Shown in pieces: positions 41,176-54,700 of a stretch of DNA of 64,000 nucleotides. The notes under the pieces were generated by a model, which had not been told where the DNA came from, searched no databases, and saw only the letters and a program-made list of their open reading frames with translations. Both the position numbers and the translations under genes were made by a program. Every line of letters starts with the position of its first letter. Within the stretch, counting starts at the first letter, position 1. Origin of the DNA: Glandiceps talaboti (lineage: Eukaryota; Hemichordata; Enteropneusta; Spengelidae); NCBI RefSeq assembly GCF_964340395.1, contig NC_135561.1:4093001-4157000 (forward strand). Reading direction: 5' to 3'.

Positions 41176-42123
41176 AATTTAATTAATATCTGTACCTTGG
41201 TATTGTGGAGATTATAGTCATCATGGTAATATTATCTAATATATTAACTTGCTCAGTTGCTGCTTCAGAACACTTGCCATTCTTAATTGCACTCAAAACC
41301 AGATGTTATAATGTGTATCCAAAGCCATTATAATCTTTATAATCAGTATTAAATTGTTTATCAACATTTAACATAATTAGGGTCTATTCAAGTTGCAGTT
41401 TTAAAAGTGACACTTATGTTGTGAGTAGGGATGGGAGCTACTTGATGTATGTTGTAGACTGTTCCAGTGCAGCATTATCATTTTCATAGCTTGAAGGAGT
41501 TGAATCAACTCATCAAACTGTTAGCCTTGAGAATTATACTGCTTCAGTAAATTTACAATGACTGGTCTTCCTGATAAAAATGTTTGAAACAAAAAGTGCA
41601 GTTATAATAACAAATTCTGGATAAATTGTGATCTATCTTAGTTGTCATTTGTTTTGCTGTAAAACACATACCACTGTATAAACTTAAAGGTTATATGGCC
41701 AATACACATGGATGTACAATAATTCTGTATGCTTGTACAAGGACATTTTAGTTACAATATATGATACAGATTGCTTCACAGATTTTATTTACACATGGGT
41801 CATGTTTTGTAACTCCTTCATATAGCCCCCTCCTGGTGATGTGCTGTAAAAGATATCTGAGTTAAGGTCAAAGGGACATGAGAGCATGCTAATTTGAAAT
41901 CTTGTATGTTACTGGTTCCCATCTATGGATTCCATCAATTTCTTACAAGTAAGAAATAAGTGTTATTCTCATAGTACATGTATACATTCAATTGATGCAT
42001 TCCTAAATCATAACTTCTTTCAAAATGTCAGTTATGTCGTATTTTGAGATTAGCATGAATAACACATCAACACATTGTGATTTCTATGGCATGGACAAAC
42101 TGATGTATCCATCCCGGTTACTT
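41176..42123. other. Intron or intergenic DNA upstream of ZMYND8 coding start
   Basis: No gene recognised. Confidence 0.45.
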
Positions 42124-42412
42124 TCAGGGCTTAAAAATTAACTTTTTTCTTTGGTAGTCCTACTGGGCTACCAGTTTCTGAAATTGGTAGCCCAAGGATT
42201 GTGACCTGTAGTCTGATGTTCCTGAACTGAAAACAGATTTCCTCTATTTGAAATATGTGTATTATTAAAATACTTTCATGTCCATAAATCTTCCATCCTC
42301 ATCACATAATCAGTGGTAGCCTGAGTGAGCGACAAGCTGCAAACTATGGTAGCCCATGACCAGAATTGGTAGTCTGTGGGCATGGGACTACTGTTAATTT
42401 CGAGCCCTGACT
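42124..42412 (-). mobile_element. hAT-like MITE, copy B, inverted relative to copy A
   Basis: Starts CAGGGCTTAAAAATTAAC and ends TAATTTCGAGCCCTG. End-to-end similar to copy A over about 290 bp, about 90% by eye. Confidence 0.88.
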
Positions 42413-42714
42413 TTACATCAAATTTGTTACAAGAAAAGCCTTGTCATTGGCTTAGACAAACTACTGGTGTATAACTAGTAGATACTTTTAAAGCAGTTCT
42501 GTTGTATTTTGAAATAAATAATCATCACGATAAATTCAATCGTGTAGACAAACTGATATATCCATTCTGGTAGCTTTGACATCAACTTTGCTACATTTTT
42601 CAGATTAAAACATAAATAAGCCTGGGTTCTATAGCATGGACAAACTTGTTAACAATGTCTTGTTAGTTAACATGGAGTTTCTATAGGTTTATGTTAATCC
42701 TGTACTAGCTGTAC

Positions 42715-43015
42715 TTGGAGTTTTCATTTTTCTATTCAACAATTAATCAATAATATAATATATCAATGAAAATTGTTTAAATATCAATACTTAGTGAACA
42801 GAGGTTGATATGGTTCAAAAGTAGTAAAAGTAACATGTTGAAAGTATGATTGTGGTGGGGGTGCTGATTTTAATTTTTCTAATTGACAACCAATAATGTA
42901 TCAATTAAAATTGTTTACTTACCAATAATTAGAGAGTGACTGTCGATTTTTATCAAAAGTAGTGAAGTAACAGGTTGAAAGTATGATTGTGGTGGGGGTG
43001 CTGATTTCAGTGTAT
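42715..43015. repeat. ~150-bp direct repeat, 2 copies
   Basis: GTTGAAAGTATGATTGTGGT followed by GGGGGTGCTGATTT ends both halves, with TATCAATTAAAATTGTTTA-like text at the start of each. Confidence 0.85.
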
Positions 43016-43145
43016 GGACCCAGAAATCAATGTCGTTGGATTTATTATACCATGTTATTTGTACAGCTACACAAATATCTTTACCCACAGGTGATTCACT
43101 ACTATTCAGGGTGTATGATGTTATGAACTGTTACTGTCAACAACA

Positions 43146-43564
43146 GTGTTGCAGCCAGCCTTTGGAAAGAGTGGGACATAGTGTCCCGAGACTTTCATTT
43201 TTCTGGGTCATCATAAATTTTTTGGGGGACATTTGTATTTTAAAAAAGCGCCAATGGCATAGTAGCACAACTGTACAGTTTTTAAAAATATTTACCCACG
43301 TGCTGATCCATGCTAGATATTTGCTGAATGATTATGCAGTTGCCTATCCAACCCTGTTGTTATCGATGCAATATACGCGATCATTTGGCTGTTGCTATAG
43401 GCGTGGTCATGTTGCGCACTATTGCTAAACATATTTGCATAAAATGTTAGTGTAGGTCATCTATGACCCATCACTTCCAAAATTACCCATCACTTCCAAA
43501 ATTGTGGGTCAAAAAAATGTGTGTCAAATGACCCCCCCCCCCCCCCCCCCTCTGGCTGCAACAC
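43146..43564. mobile_element. hAT-like MITE, copy 2
   Basis: Same GTGTTGCAGCCAG/CTGGCTGCAACAC ends as 6752-7140, with a small internal duplication of CCATCACTTCCAAAATT and an expanded poly(C) run near 43532-43551. Flanks do not show a clear target duplication. Confidence 0.85.
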
Positions 43565-43851
43565 TGAACAAGTCATTATATCTAACTAAACAGGTCAGGA
43601 TTGACTGGTTGGGGCCAACACATCACATTAACACTACTGTCTTCAGTGATTGGTTTAGACCATACCAAGTATACCGGACTAGAGACCCATATAGTGAACT
43701 AAATTTGCATATTAACAGGCACTATTCGCCTGCTATTTTTCCTAGGGCAATATTTGCATAGCATGGAAGTCTTATTGGGGATTTGCTTTGACTATAGAAA
43801 GAATATGTGCCTTTATGTTTTTTAAAAAGCTACCTTTCACTACATGAAAGG

Positions 43852-43955
43852 GTGGCATTTCCGGTTCCATATACATGACGGTCACACAACAGAATTGCCA
43901 AAAATGATGCATTTCCGTTGTGTGACTTTCATGTATACGAAAACGTTAATGCCAC
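43852..43955. mobile_element. Imperfect fold-back element
   Basis: GTGGCATTTCCGGTTCCATA, TACATGACGGTCACACAAC is answered by GTTGTGTGACTTTCATGTAT and GTTAATGCCAC. Confidence 0.8.
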
Positions 43956-44104
43956 TTTTCAAGCAGTGCATTATGGTCTTTTATTCCAAAAGGTTAGCTG
44001 GGCATGTACCCTTCTGACATTTTGGCATGCTTGATAATTTCAGGAATGATATGACGTAAGTTGACATCACGTCTCATCGTTTTATTATCGCTTGGTGGGT
44101 TTTT

Positions 44105-44225
44105 ATTTGTACAGCACCTTTAAACATTACTCTGCACTTGATTCAGGTGTTTCATAAATGCTTTGATTGATTGATTGATCAATTGATTGACTGATTGATG
44201 ACTGGTTGATACAAGAACTAGAATG
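44105..44225. mobile_element. Possible retroposon tail with (TTGA)n
   Basis: TTTTTATTTGTACAGCACCT followed by a GATTGATTGATTGATC run resembles, in inverse layout, 50341-50412. Old and short, so only a weak call. Confidence 0.35.
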
Positions 44226-44339
44226 AGCAAGCCTTGGTTTGATGACAACATTTACATCTCTTTGATAGTCATGAAATGGTTTGAAATGTAGAGTGGGTGG
44301 TTTATAGTGAGATGGAGTTCAGAAGTTGTAAAAGTACTA

Positions 44340-44570
44340 GCAGCACCATTACAGAATAACATTATATCATTACTCAACTGTAATTTGATTTTTGAATGGC
44401 ATAATTATCACTGTAGTATATTTGTGAATGTCATGATCGCAGTCACTGTGTTATGGTGAATGGCATAATCACTAGTATAATTGTGAATGTCATGATCACA
44501 TTCACTGTGTTATGGTGAATGGCATAGTCACTGTATGTTATGATGAATGGCATAATTTTTATCTTCAATG
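44340..44570. repeat. ~62-bp degenerate tandem repeat, about 3.5 copies
   Basis: GAATGGCATAATCACT, TTGTGAATGTCATGATC(G/A)CA, TTCACTGTGTTATGGT. Confidence 0.88.
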
Positions 44571-45600
44571 CATTACATGTCAAAGTATGTTCCAGAGTTA
44601 AAGACATGCATATATTATATGCTGATCTCTATGCCAACCAACATGCAAATTAACATGTTATTTAGATGTAAATCAATATGCAAATTAACTGCCATCCTTG
44701 CAAAATCTATCCTCGGGAGAACATTGTAACGTAAAGGTGTGTATGTTTTACTTGCTGTCTGTTTTATAATTAATATCTTTCTTCTTTTTAAAATTCATTT
44801 AGTGTGTCAAATTTTTAGTGCAATCCTACGGGTAGAAATGATGCACTGTAATGTGACAAGAGGTGTTTATTTCAAAAATTAACAAAAAGTTGCTTTAAAC
44901 ATATGCAAATGCTCCAGAAGAATCTCATAGTGGTCTGAGTTAAGAATTAAGTGCAGCATATAATTTATTGTGTCAATTATTGTGAAAATTAAAATTGTAA
45001 TAAAGTCAGAAACTGTATGGTGAAGTTGTATTTTAATGTCATCATTTGATGATCACCAAACTCTGTTGATAACTCATTTTGTGCATCTGTAAAAACATCA
45101 AGGTTGCCTGAAATAAATTAGTTTATTTATTTTGATGCTAAGGACATGGCCCAGTCTCACTTAGGAATCAGGATAGAAGCCATTGTGACCCCACACAACC
45201 ATGAACTTATTTGGTTATGGGGTCCCAAAAGTGTTTTTGAACTATGCATGTGTGTTGTACATCAGCTACCTTTAGTCATGAAAACAAATTATACCATACT
45301 TACCGAAAACAATGTTAAATTTGGTCCAAAATCTGCTTTCTGGAGGTAATTCAAGCAGAAGCAGGTTTATATGTGTGCACACCACTCTGTCTGTTCTCCA
45401 GAATGAGTACGATATGTTAATTATTTTGAAAGGTACCCCATGATTGGAGATCCTATTTTCTCATTTCGTAAGTGACAATTGCATCAAAATGACGAATAAA
45501 CATCTAAAGTGAAAGAAGCATATAGGAAAATACTGCCTTGCAAAGGTAAAATTTGAATTTTCTAAAACAAAGCGATGATATTTCCACCGGACACGAACGT
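44571..45600. other. Upstream DNA between ZMYND8 and TRAM1
   Basis: AT-rich, no exon supported. The non-coding first exon of ZMYND8 could lie here or in the promoter segment. Confidence 0.4.
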
Positions 45601-45925
45601 GTCAAAAAGATAGCAAACTGACTGTAGCCAATCAAAATACGTGTTATAAAAATGTTTTCGACTGAACTTGAGACGACTAAAAAGTCGGTAAAAATAGTCG
45701 TGTTAGTTATATGGATCGATCGCACGTCACTAAGTCATCAAAATGAAGTCTATATTTGAAGCACGGTTAAAATTTCACTGAAATAGCTGTTGAATTTCCA
45801 AACATGCCCGGTTAAATGGCCTGCGTTTAGCGCATGCGTAGTTAACAGCGTCAGTTCTCTTCCGGTTTCCAGTCTCTACGTGTTGCAGCTGTTTGTGTGC
45901 ACTCCGGCCAAACCAACAAGAAAAC
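45600..45925. promoter_or_regulatory. TRAM1 promoter, possibly shared head to head with ZMYND8
   Basis: GCGCATGCGTA at 45830-45840 matches the NRF1 palindrome and CTTCCGG at 45859-45865 matches an ETS/GABP site, 60-100 bp before the TRAM1 ATG. ATTGGCT (CCAAT-type) near 45626 on - and GTGACGTGCG (CRE-like, on -) near 45725 lie on the ZMYND8 side. CpG-containing motifs are denser here than in the AT-rich flanks. That ZMYND8 starts here is inference. Confidence 0.6.
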
Positions 45926-48322
45926 ATGGGAATCCGTCGAAAAATTGGCAGCAGTAAAAATCCACCGATATTCAGTCATGAATTCATTATACAGAACCAT
46001 GCAGACATCGTGTCGTGCGTTGCAATGGTGTTTGTGTTGGGCTTGATGTTTCAGGTAGGAACCGGCATTTCTGTCAACGTGTACACTTTATATCACGTTT
46101 GTAGTTGCCATATGGTAAAAGGAATAGCCCATTCAAATAGCAGTCAACGTTCTCTTTATAGATGCATTCTAACGTAGTGATTTTTTTTTTCAAATCAATG
46201 AATAGCTGTAAAGAGAAATGATGCCCAAATTTGTATGTTATATTTTTGATCATTCCTTAGAATTTAATGCGAATTTATGCCAAAAAACACCCACTTTCTT
46301 ATGAACATTGATTCAATCATGCCAAGAGTTTTGCATCACCCCCTTATCCATCATGTTACATGTTGATTTTGATTTTGAGGGTTGTTGTTATTGTTATTAT
46401 TATTGTTGTTGTTGTTTTTGTTGTTGTTGTTGTTGTTTAAACATCTGCGTTCAGTCCAAATCCACCCTAAACTGGGAATAGTAATTAGTGTATTGTACAT
46501 TTTTATGTAAATAACTTTGAAGCAAAATTTAGTGATTTACAAAATAATCTCTGTGTAATAAATCCCAAATTACTATAATAAACAAATGCTGATAATTTTC
46601 AATAGTAAGTTAATTTATGATAATTTGCTTTAAATAATTAAAAATATCTGTCCAGAAGAAGTGGAATAACTTTCAGAAATCAGAGTCATGGAAAAATGTA
46701 TATATGCATAGTAGTAGAAGAAACTCATTCTCATAAACCAGAGTTATTATTTCTACCACTACATTTCAAAATAAAAGTAGGGACCAACTCGTGAAGAACG
46801 TTACCGTAAAACAGGCCGTGGTTTGCAACGATGAAGAAAATCCATGATTCGACCTTTGAATTAGGTTTCATAATGGTTTTGAAAGAAAAAAATTTGAGTA
46901 CATGTTTATGGAAAAAATATTTAAGATCTGTTTCATTTAAACAGGATACTGATTAAATAGTATTGAATTTATGTAAGTACTAAAATATGTCTAGTGAATA
47001 TTGTATATGTATATTATGTAATTATTGATCAAGTTTGTCGTCTTTCATAGAAATCCTCATAATTAATTAATTTGACTTTTAAAATGTCATTTCAAATCAT
47101 CTTTTCTCTTTTTCCTGTTTTTTTTTTCAGTGGTCTGCTGCTTATGCATCTATGTTTGTTGCTATGCAACACAATATCACCCACACCTACAATGGTAAGT
47201 AGTTCGTGTGTTATGTATTATTAGTATATAGGATGTCTCAGCTGTACTGGCACTGTGAAGTTAATTGAATTTGAACATCGTTGCCATAGATATGAGTATG
47301 ATAATCTGCAGTGATTTGGATTTCCTGCCAATATATTTAGGATAGAGAATAGTGATAGCTTTGTTGTCTGAAGTGTATATACAGGCAAAATCACTTTAGT
47401 CATTCATGTCAAAATTAATAGATATAAACAATAATCAAAACAACATTACAAGAATAAAAAGGAAATAAAAAATAAGGCAACAGACAGGATAAAAAGTATG
47501 GACAAAATGATAAAATATCTGCTCTATTATGACATGAATGTTAGTGCAAAACAATAAACAAACTTTGTATTGAGTTACAAACACTGACTTGGTCTATGTT
47601 GATTTACATTGGTTTTTCCAGTAGGAAGCCATGATAAAATTGTTTTACAAACTAAAAATCCAAACTAAATCCAAACAGGGTATTTGCATGAGTGCTGGCA
47701 GTGCTCTCTGCACCTGCAGCAGAAAACACTGCAAGCATGAGTGCCAATACCCCTGAGTACCCACACTAGAATTCACATGGTATGGGGTTCTGTTATGTGT
47801 TTTTCTGTCATTGCAAAGTTCCATAAAAATCATAAAAATCATACACCTTGATTATTTAATTTTGTATGTAGTGATGATTGTGTCCTCATTTGCATAAAAT
47901 TTGCATACATGCATGGAATATTGTTTTCAGTATTGCACTGCAGTGAAAATGCCACTAGTATATGCACTAGTGCAAGCAATCTCTGGTACTTAGTAATAAT
48001 TATTTTTACCATATTGATGTAATTGTTGTTGAAATCTATTGTTGTCTTCAGATACAGATGTTCCTGATGTGACTAACTATACAAGTGGTAAATTAGATGT
48101 GTTTACAGTGTTTTTCTATTTATTGGTTTGTATCATCATCCATGCCGTGGTACAAGAATACATTTTAGATGTAAGTATTATTATGTATAGGTAATTTATG
48201 TTGGAGTGATTTATTTGAATTGTGGATGGCTGGGGGAGAGCTGTATTTACATGTATATTTATATATGAGCATGCCATGAATGTGTATATTTTGTACATGT
48301 GTGTATTAATCTGCATAGACGA

Positions 48323-48363
<41 letters not shown>

Positions 48364-48731
48364 CATAGATACAGTTAGATCAATAGGCAGATAGATAGAC
48401 ATACATACATACATACATACATACATACATACATACATACATACATACATACATACATACATACATACATACATACATACATACATACATACATACATAC
48501 AAGCGAACAGGTAGATAGAGTTACAGAAACACATAAGGAACGAGTGAAACAGTCCTGATCAATAAATGCAATCTGACATTTTGAATCAATATTCTTTATC
48601 ATAGGATATCAAGGCAACATATATAGTAGGTCATCACCTGACTGTATATCTAAATGTTAGGGAGTAGAACAACATACTGTGAGTTAGACAGAGATACATG
48701 TAGCTAGAGAAGCAGGTAGACAGACAGACAC

Positions 48732-48768
<37 letters not shown>

Positions 48769-51700
48769 TGTGATGGTAAGATTGACAGATAGATAGATAG
48801 ATAATTCCCATTTCCCATTTCAAATATAACCTCAATTATTCAAACAGAAAGAAAAAAGTCTGTAGCCAGGTGACTTTTTCATTGATCATTCAATCTGTAA
48901 AAAATTAATTCCCATTTCAAAACCTTATTTCATTATTCAGCAGGAAATATGGATAAGTAACACATTGAATTCATCAATACATGATACCCCTTTAGTATGT
49001 AATCCATCAATACAGATACCCCTTTAGTATGTAATCCATCAATACATGATACCCTCTAGTATGTAATCCATCAATACATGATACCCTCAGGGCCTATAGC
49101 ATATATTGATGTGAATGTAATAAGCATTTCCTGTTGACGCCAACTGTTGGTGAGACATATTCATGATCAGTCATCGCACCTGTAGGGTATATGTCATCAA
49201 CATTGTAGTCTTAATTATAATACATTCTTGTACTATGACCAAGGGTTCTTGTTACTTACGAGTAAAGTTTAACCTGTTCAGGTCAACAGGCCCTGTGAAA
49301 CTGTCCATTTGCTGGCTTTTACCACTAGGCACGATGTTATTTACTTTTAATGTTTTTTAAATTACTTTGACCCTAAGATAAGATACTCTTCAGAGTTTGA
49401 TGACGTGTAAAAGAAGTAAATGAAGAAGACACTGTTATACAGTAGTTTAGTAGACGGCCACGTAATGCAGACTGTACTGTTATAGTTTAGTAGATGAACA
49501 CGTTATGTACACTGCACTGTTATAGTTTAGTAGACGAACACGTTATGTACACTGCACTGTTATAGTTTAGTAGACGAACACGTTATGTACACTGCACTGT
49601 TATAGTTTAGTAGACAAACACGTTATGTACACTACACTGTTATAGTTTAGTAGACGAACACGTTATGTACACTGCACTGTTATAGTTTAGTAGACGAACA
49701 CGTTATGTACATTACACTGTTATAGTTTAGTAGACGAACACGTTATGTACACTGCACTGTTATAGTTTAGTAGACAAACACGTTATGTACACTACACTGT
49801 TATAGTTTAGTAGACGAACACGTTATGTACACTGCACTGTTATAGTTTAGTAGTCGAACACGTTGTGTACACTACACTGTTATAGTTTAGTAGACGAACA
49901 CGTTATGTACACTGCACTGTTATAGTTTAGTAGACGAACATGTTATGTACACTGCACTGTTATAGTTTAGTAGACGAACACGTTATGTACACTGCACTGT
50001 TATAGTTTCGTAGTTGAACACGTTATGTACACTGCACTGTTATAGTTTAGTAGACGAACACGTTATGTACACTGCACTGTTATAGTCTAAAAAGACCTGT
50101 ATGTATCTTACTAAAGTGAAACCTTCTAACTTTATTTTTGTTTTGATTTGTTTTTACAGAAGCTGAACCGACGTATGCATCTTTCTAAAGTGAAACATTC
50201 TAAATTTAATGAATCAGGACAACTCTTATTTTTCTACTTAGTGTGTCTTGGATGGGGAGCTGACATTGCCTTCAGAGTATGTATTAATTAATGTTTGATC
50301 ATATGACAGATCCCCATGACATGTTAGTGCAAGTGCAACATTCAATCAATCAATCAAACAATTTATATAGCGCCTGAATCCATTACTCAGAATGTTCAAA
50401 GGCACTTTACAGGACACTAAAAAGAGTTCTTATCAAAATGCTTTCATGATGAGTCTTTCATTACATTTGATTGATCAAGTATATGCCTGCTGTCCCCTGT
50501 GGTGCAACTTTACATACCCAGGGTATTTGCATGAATGCTTACAGTGTCCCCTGTGGCCATACTTTCATAAACATAGTGCATGAAAGTGCAGCAGAACAGA
50601 CTTCAAGCGTGAGTGTAGATACCCCTAAGTACCCACACTGGCACTCTTATAGCTAGGGGTTCTGTTATTATTACATATGTTTATCAGAAACAGCAAATTT
50701 ACGTAAAATCATGCTGTTTGATCACATGATCAATATATTTTAATTTTTCACTAACTAAGATGGACGGGTTGCAGATAAAGACTGATAGCCAGCAAAAAAC
50801 AGCTGACTTACTCCTCAATTTCTTGCTAGCTACTTTTTCAGGACTTTGCATTTTAACTCCTTTTTTATTTTAACTAATGTATATTTCATTTCATTTTTTT
50901 CATTTCATATTTCTTTCACCAGGAAATAAAAAAAAACATACATAACAAATAAATTAACAAAATATATAAATTGAATCAAAGAATGTTCAATCAAATACAT
51001 CAGTAGTAATTCCATGGACCTGATGTGGGTCTTGGAAATAATTCTCCAGAACTAGTCTAGCCCACAATATCTGTTGTTGGACAGATTTATATGGATTTCC
51101 CACCTACAAATGTTGATATTACCCCCTATTTTTACAGTTGAACCCGCTACTTTTCAAATTAGCTACGTCTCTGTATTATGAAATCTTTGACACATATTCC
51201 ACACAAAGTGTGTTTTCTGCCTCAAGCTTACTAGATAATGTATTAAATAGCCAAACTTGACAAATGGTCCATCAAGTAGATATATATTTGAATGATGTAA
51301 GACTATAAAGGTGCATCAAGTAGATATATCATGTACTTGTATCAAGTTTTAATGAAATATGTTTTTTGTATCTTAACAGGAAGGATATTTATTAAACCCC
51401 TCATCCCTATGGGATGGTTACCCACATACAGAATTAACATTCAGTCTCAAATTTTATTTTATAATACAGGTAAGTCAATTATAAATAGAATTCAATCTAT
51501 AATAGAACACAATCTACAGAGTATAGAAATAGAATAAAGATTGCAATCTTTGACAATACATGAAATATTGAGAGAATTCCCATATCAACACTAGATGGTT
51601 TATTTTCATTTGGCCTCATCAATAAATGATATATGTTGCCTCTGAGGGAATCAAGTAAACCTATGGTAATGTTTTATGACAAGATATATCAAGATTCAAA

Positions 51701-54700
51701 GTAACAATGATAATTATGACATACTTCAGTACATGTGTAATGTTGCTATTGGTTCAGGACATCATAAACTGTAAACCAAAATTCTGCAATTTTACAGTCT
51801 TCAACTACTTCCCAAAGACTAATTTTACTAACTGTATTCATAAACAAGAATGCATTTTAGTCACTACTTATTTTTCCGTTTTTGTTTTCCAGCGAAATAA
51901 GCAAAAAATAAGTTTTCAGCAAATATTTCCAGGTTTACAGTCTATAATTACAGTGTTATATCATTTTACTAAGTGAACAGAATACTTTCATCTTTATTTC
52001 AATTATATACAACAAATCAGAATTTCACAAATAATTTCAATTTACTGTTAATTTTTTGTCACACAGATAGCGTACTGGATTCATATCTTTCCAGAATTAT
52101 ATTTCCAGAAAATTAAAAAGGTAAGAGTAAAAAAAGTTATTATTGTCGTTTACTCGATACTCAGCATACAGGGAACATATTTGAACTTGAGAACTTAAAG
52201 GGCTAATTGTCAATCCCGGGTCATTGTCTTGACACTTTCTACGCATATATCACACCAACATTTTCATAAATACAGTCCCCAAAATGCAACTGTTTTCAAA
52301 AAATACAGTGACAAGTTTCTTTCCTGTATATTCATAATACTGTAGTCCAACATTAGGAGATAAAAATCTGTTAAACTAGCACTCTCTATACTGGCAGTTT
52401 CATTGGCACTCTATGAGCTCTGTGAGTGTGTTATACAGTCAAAGTCTTCTAGCATAATGAGCATTGCCAAACCCTACTTATATACAGATTAGGGTTTTAA
52501 CATTAATTTCCAAACAATTACATGTTTAACATTTGCTGAGTGCAAAACATTGAAAAGACGGATTCTTCAAGATATTTGATTTTTGATATGACATTTTTAA
52601 ATTTAATATGAGAACAAGAACATATGTATAGGACAGGAGTGGATATATATATTTATTCTAACCTGTCATTGAATATGAGCAGAACGCTTTCATGAATACT
52701 GCAAGAAATAATTGTATTTACACTATCGCCATTGGATATTCAGTCCATAATAATACATGTACCTGTTATTGTTAACTTTATAACTTTCATAATACATGTG
52801 TCTGTTAACAGCAGATTACATGTTTGTTTATTTATTTATGAAATTAACATAATCATAATTTTTATATTTTATGTTGTCAGGAGGAGATGATGCCAAGGAT
52901 AAGATATGCCATATTATACTTTGTATTTATTACAGGAGCATTTGCAATGAGGTGAGTCTCTTGATTCTCAAATGTTAAAACCAGACCATAAACTCAATAA
53001 CCATGTTCCAGAACTTATAAATCACAGGTACCTAACAAGAAATCATAATGTTAGGAACTTTAAAGCAAGAAGTTAGCGGAAAGAACTCAGTCCAGTTGTT
53101 ACCTGTGTCAATTTGTTGAAAAATAGTCATTGTCTCTAGCGTGTCTCGTCATTGTAATTTGTTTTAACTGAAATGTTACTTCACTTTTTAATTGTCAGCA
53201 GTGTCTCTGTCCTTTATGTGTTTTAAAAAGTAATGTAACCATCATAATTTGACCATTAGGTCACAACATTTGGAAATAAACCGTTATTATATTATAATTG
53301 TCTTTTATTTACCAGTACAGATTATTGTATTCTAGCCCATAGACACTAGTTTTACCACAATGTTACACCATACAAAGATCCTAAACTGAAACACACAAAT
53401 TAATCCTCCTTCTACCAGGGATAATGATTGTACACGATAAACTAAAGTTGGGAAAAGACAGGATAAATAAAAGCTATTTAGAAAGTCCATGCATCCTTCT
53501 AAGGAGAGCTGCGATATACTCCCATTTTATAACATCAGTAAATAATAGGTGTAAAATGAGAGACTGTGATAAGTATCCACACTGTGTATATGTTTTATAT
53601 TCTGAGAGTTTGTTTGCAAATCTTGGACACTAGATATACAATGTAGTTATTGGTAACACTGATAAATTATCCACACTGTCTACAACATGTTTTACATTCT
53701 GAGAGTTTGTTTGCAAATCTAGATCAAACCCAACACTCTTTGAAATATTTTCACCATTATACGATATTTGTATCAGTTAAGCTCATAACTCTTTAGAAGT
53801 AATATTTCTTTAATTGTGTTAATGAAATTTCCATTATTATTTAATTTCAGTTTGACTCGTCTAGCATTATTCTGTTTGATTATACACTACTTAGTAGAAG
53901 CATTGTTTCACTTTGCTCGTTTGATGTACTTCAGTGATAAAAATGACATAGCCAAACCAGGGTGAGTATCATCAACTTCTCTTATATTTTATCACTGCAA
54001 TTCAAATATATTTGCCCTTTCCAGATAGGTCAATATCAAATATATACCTTGCCCATCCCAGATTGGTCAATATCAAATATATTGCCCATCCCAGATATGT
54101 CAGTATAAAATACATTACCCATCTAGATAGGTTAAAATAAAGTATATTTCCTCTCCCAGATAGGTCAATATCAAATATATTGCCCATCCTAGACTTTTTA
54201 ATCTAAAATATATTGCCTGTCCTAGACAGGTTAATATCAGGTACATCACACTCTCCAAAAGATTGGTATTGAATACTTGTGGACAAGCACAATTTGGTGA
54301 AAAAAGGCACAGGTCAATATAAGTATGATACTGCATTAGTTCTCTGCAAGTATTTATTTACAATGTAGATAGAAAAGTGATGTCATGAGTTGAACTATGT
54401 CATTTTAACATTTACCTACCATTTTGAATAATAGGTTTGTTACCTTGGCAACTATTTTTGTTACAGCTTGGTTTACTACTCAGTACTGTTAAGCACCTGT
54501 TTTTATGTTCTTTAATTGATAGGTTTGTTGCCTGGGCAACCGCATTTGTTATAGCACGGTTTACTACTGTTACTGCAGCTGTTTTAATGTTCTGGTTTTG
54601 TCTTGGCAAAGCTGAAAACCAAGGTGTTGATGTATCTACAGGAAACTTCAATACCCCACTTATACGGTAAGTCCAGATATTTTCATAATTTTGACCTTAG

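Noticed and set aside
48259-48602. Frames rich in MYVCMYVC
   Set aside because: Translation of (CATA)n; no gene.
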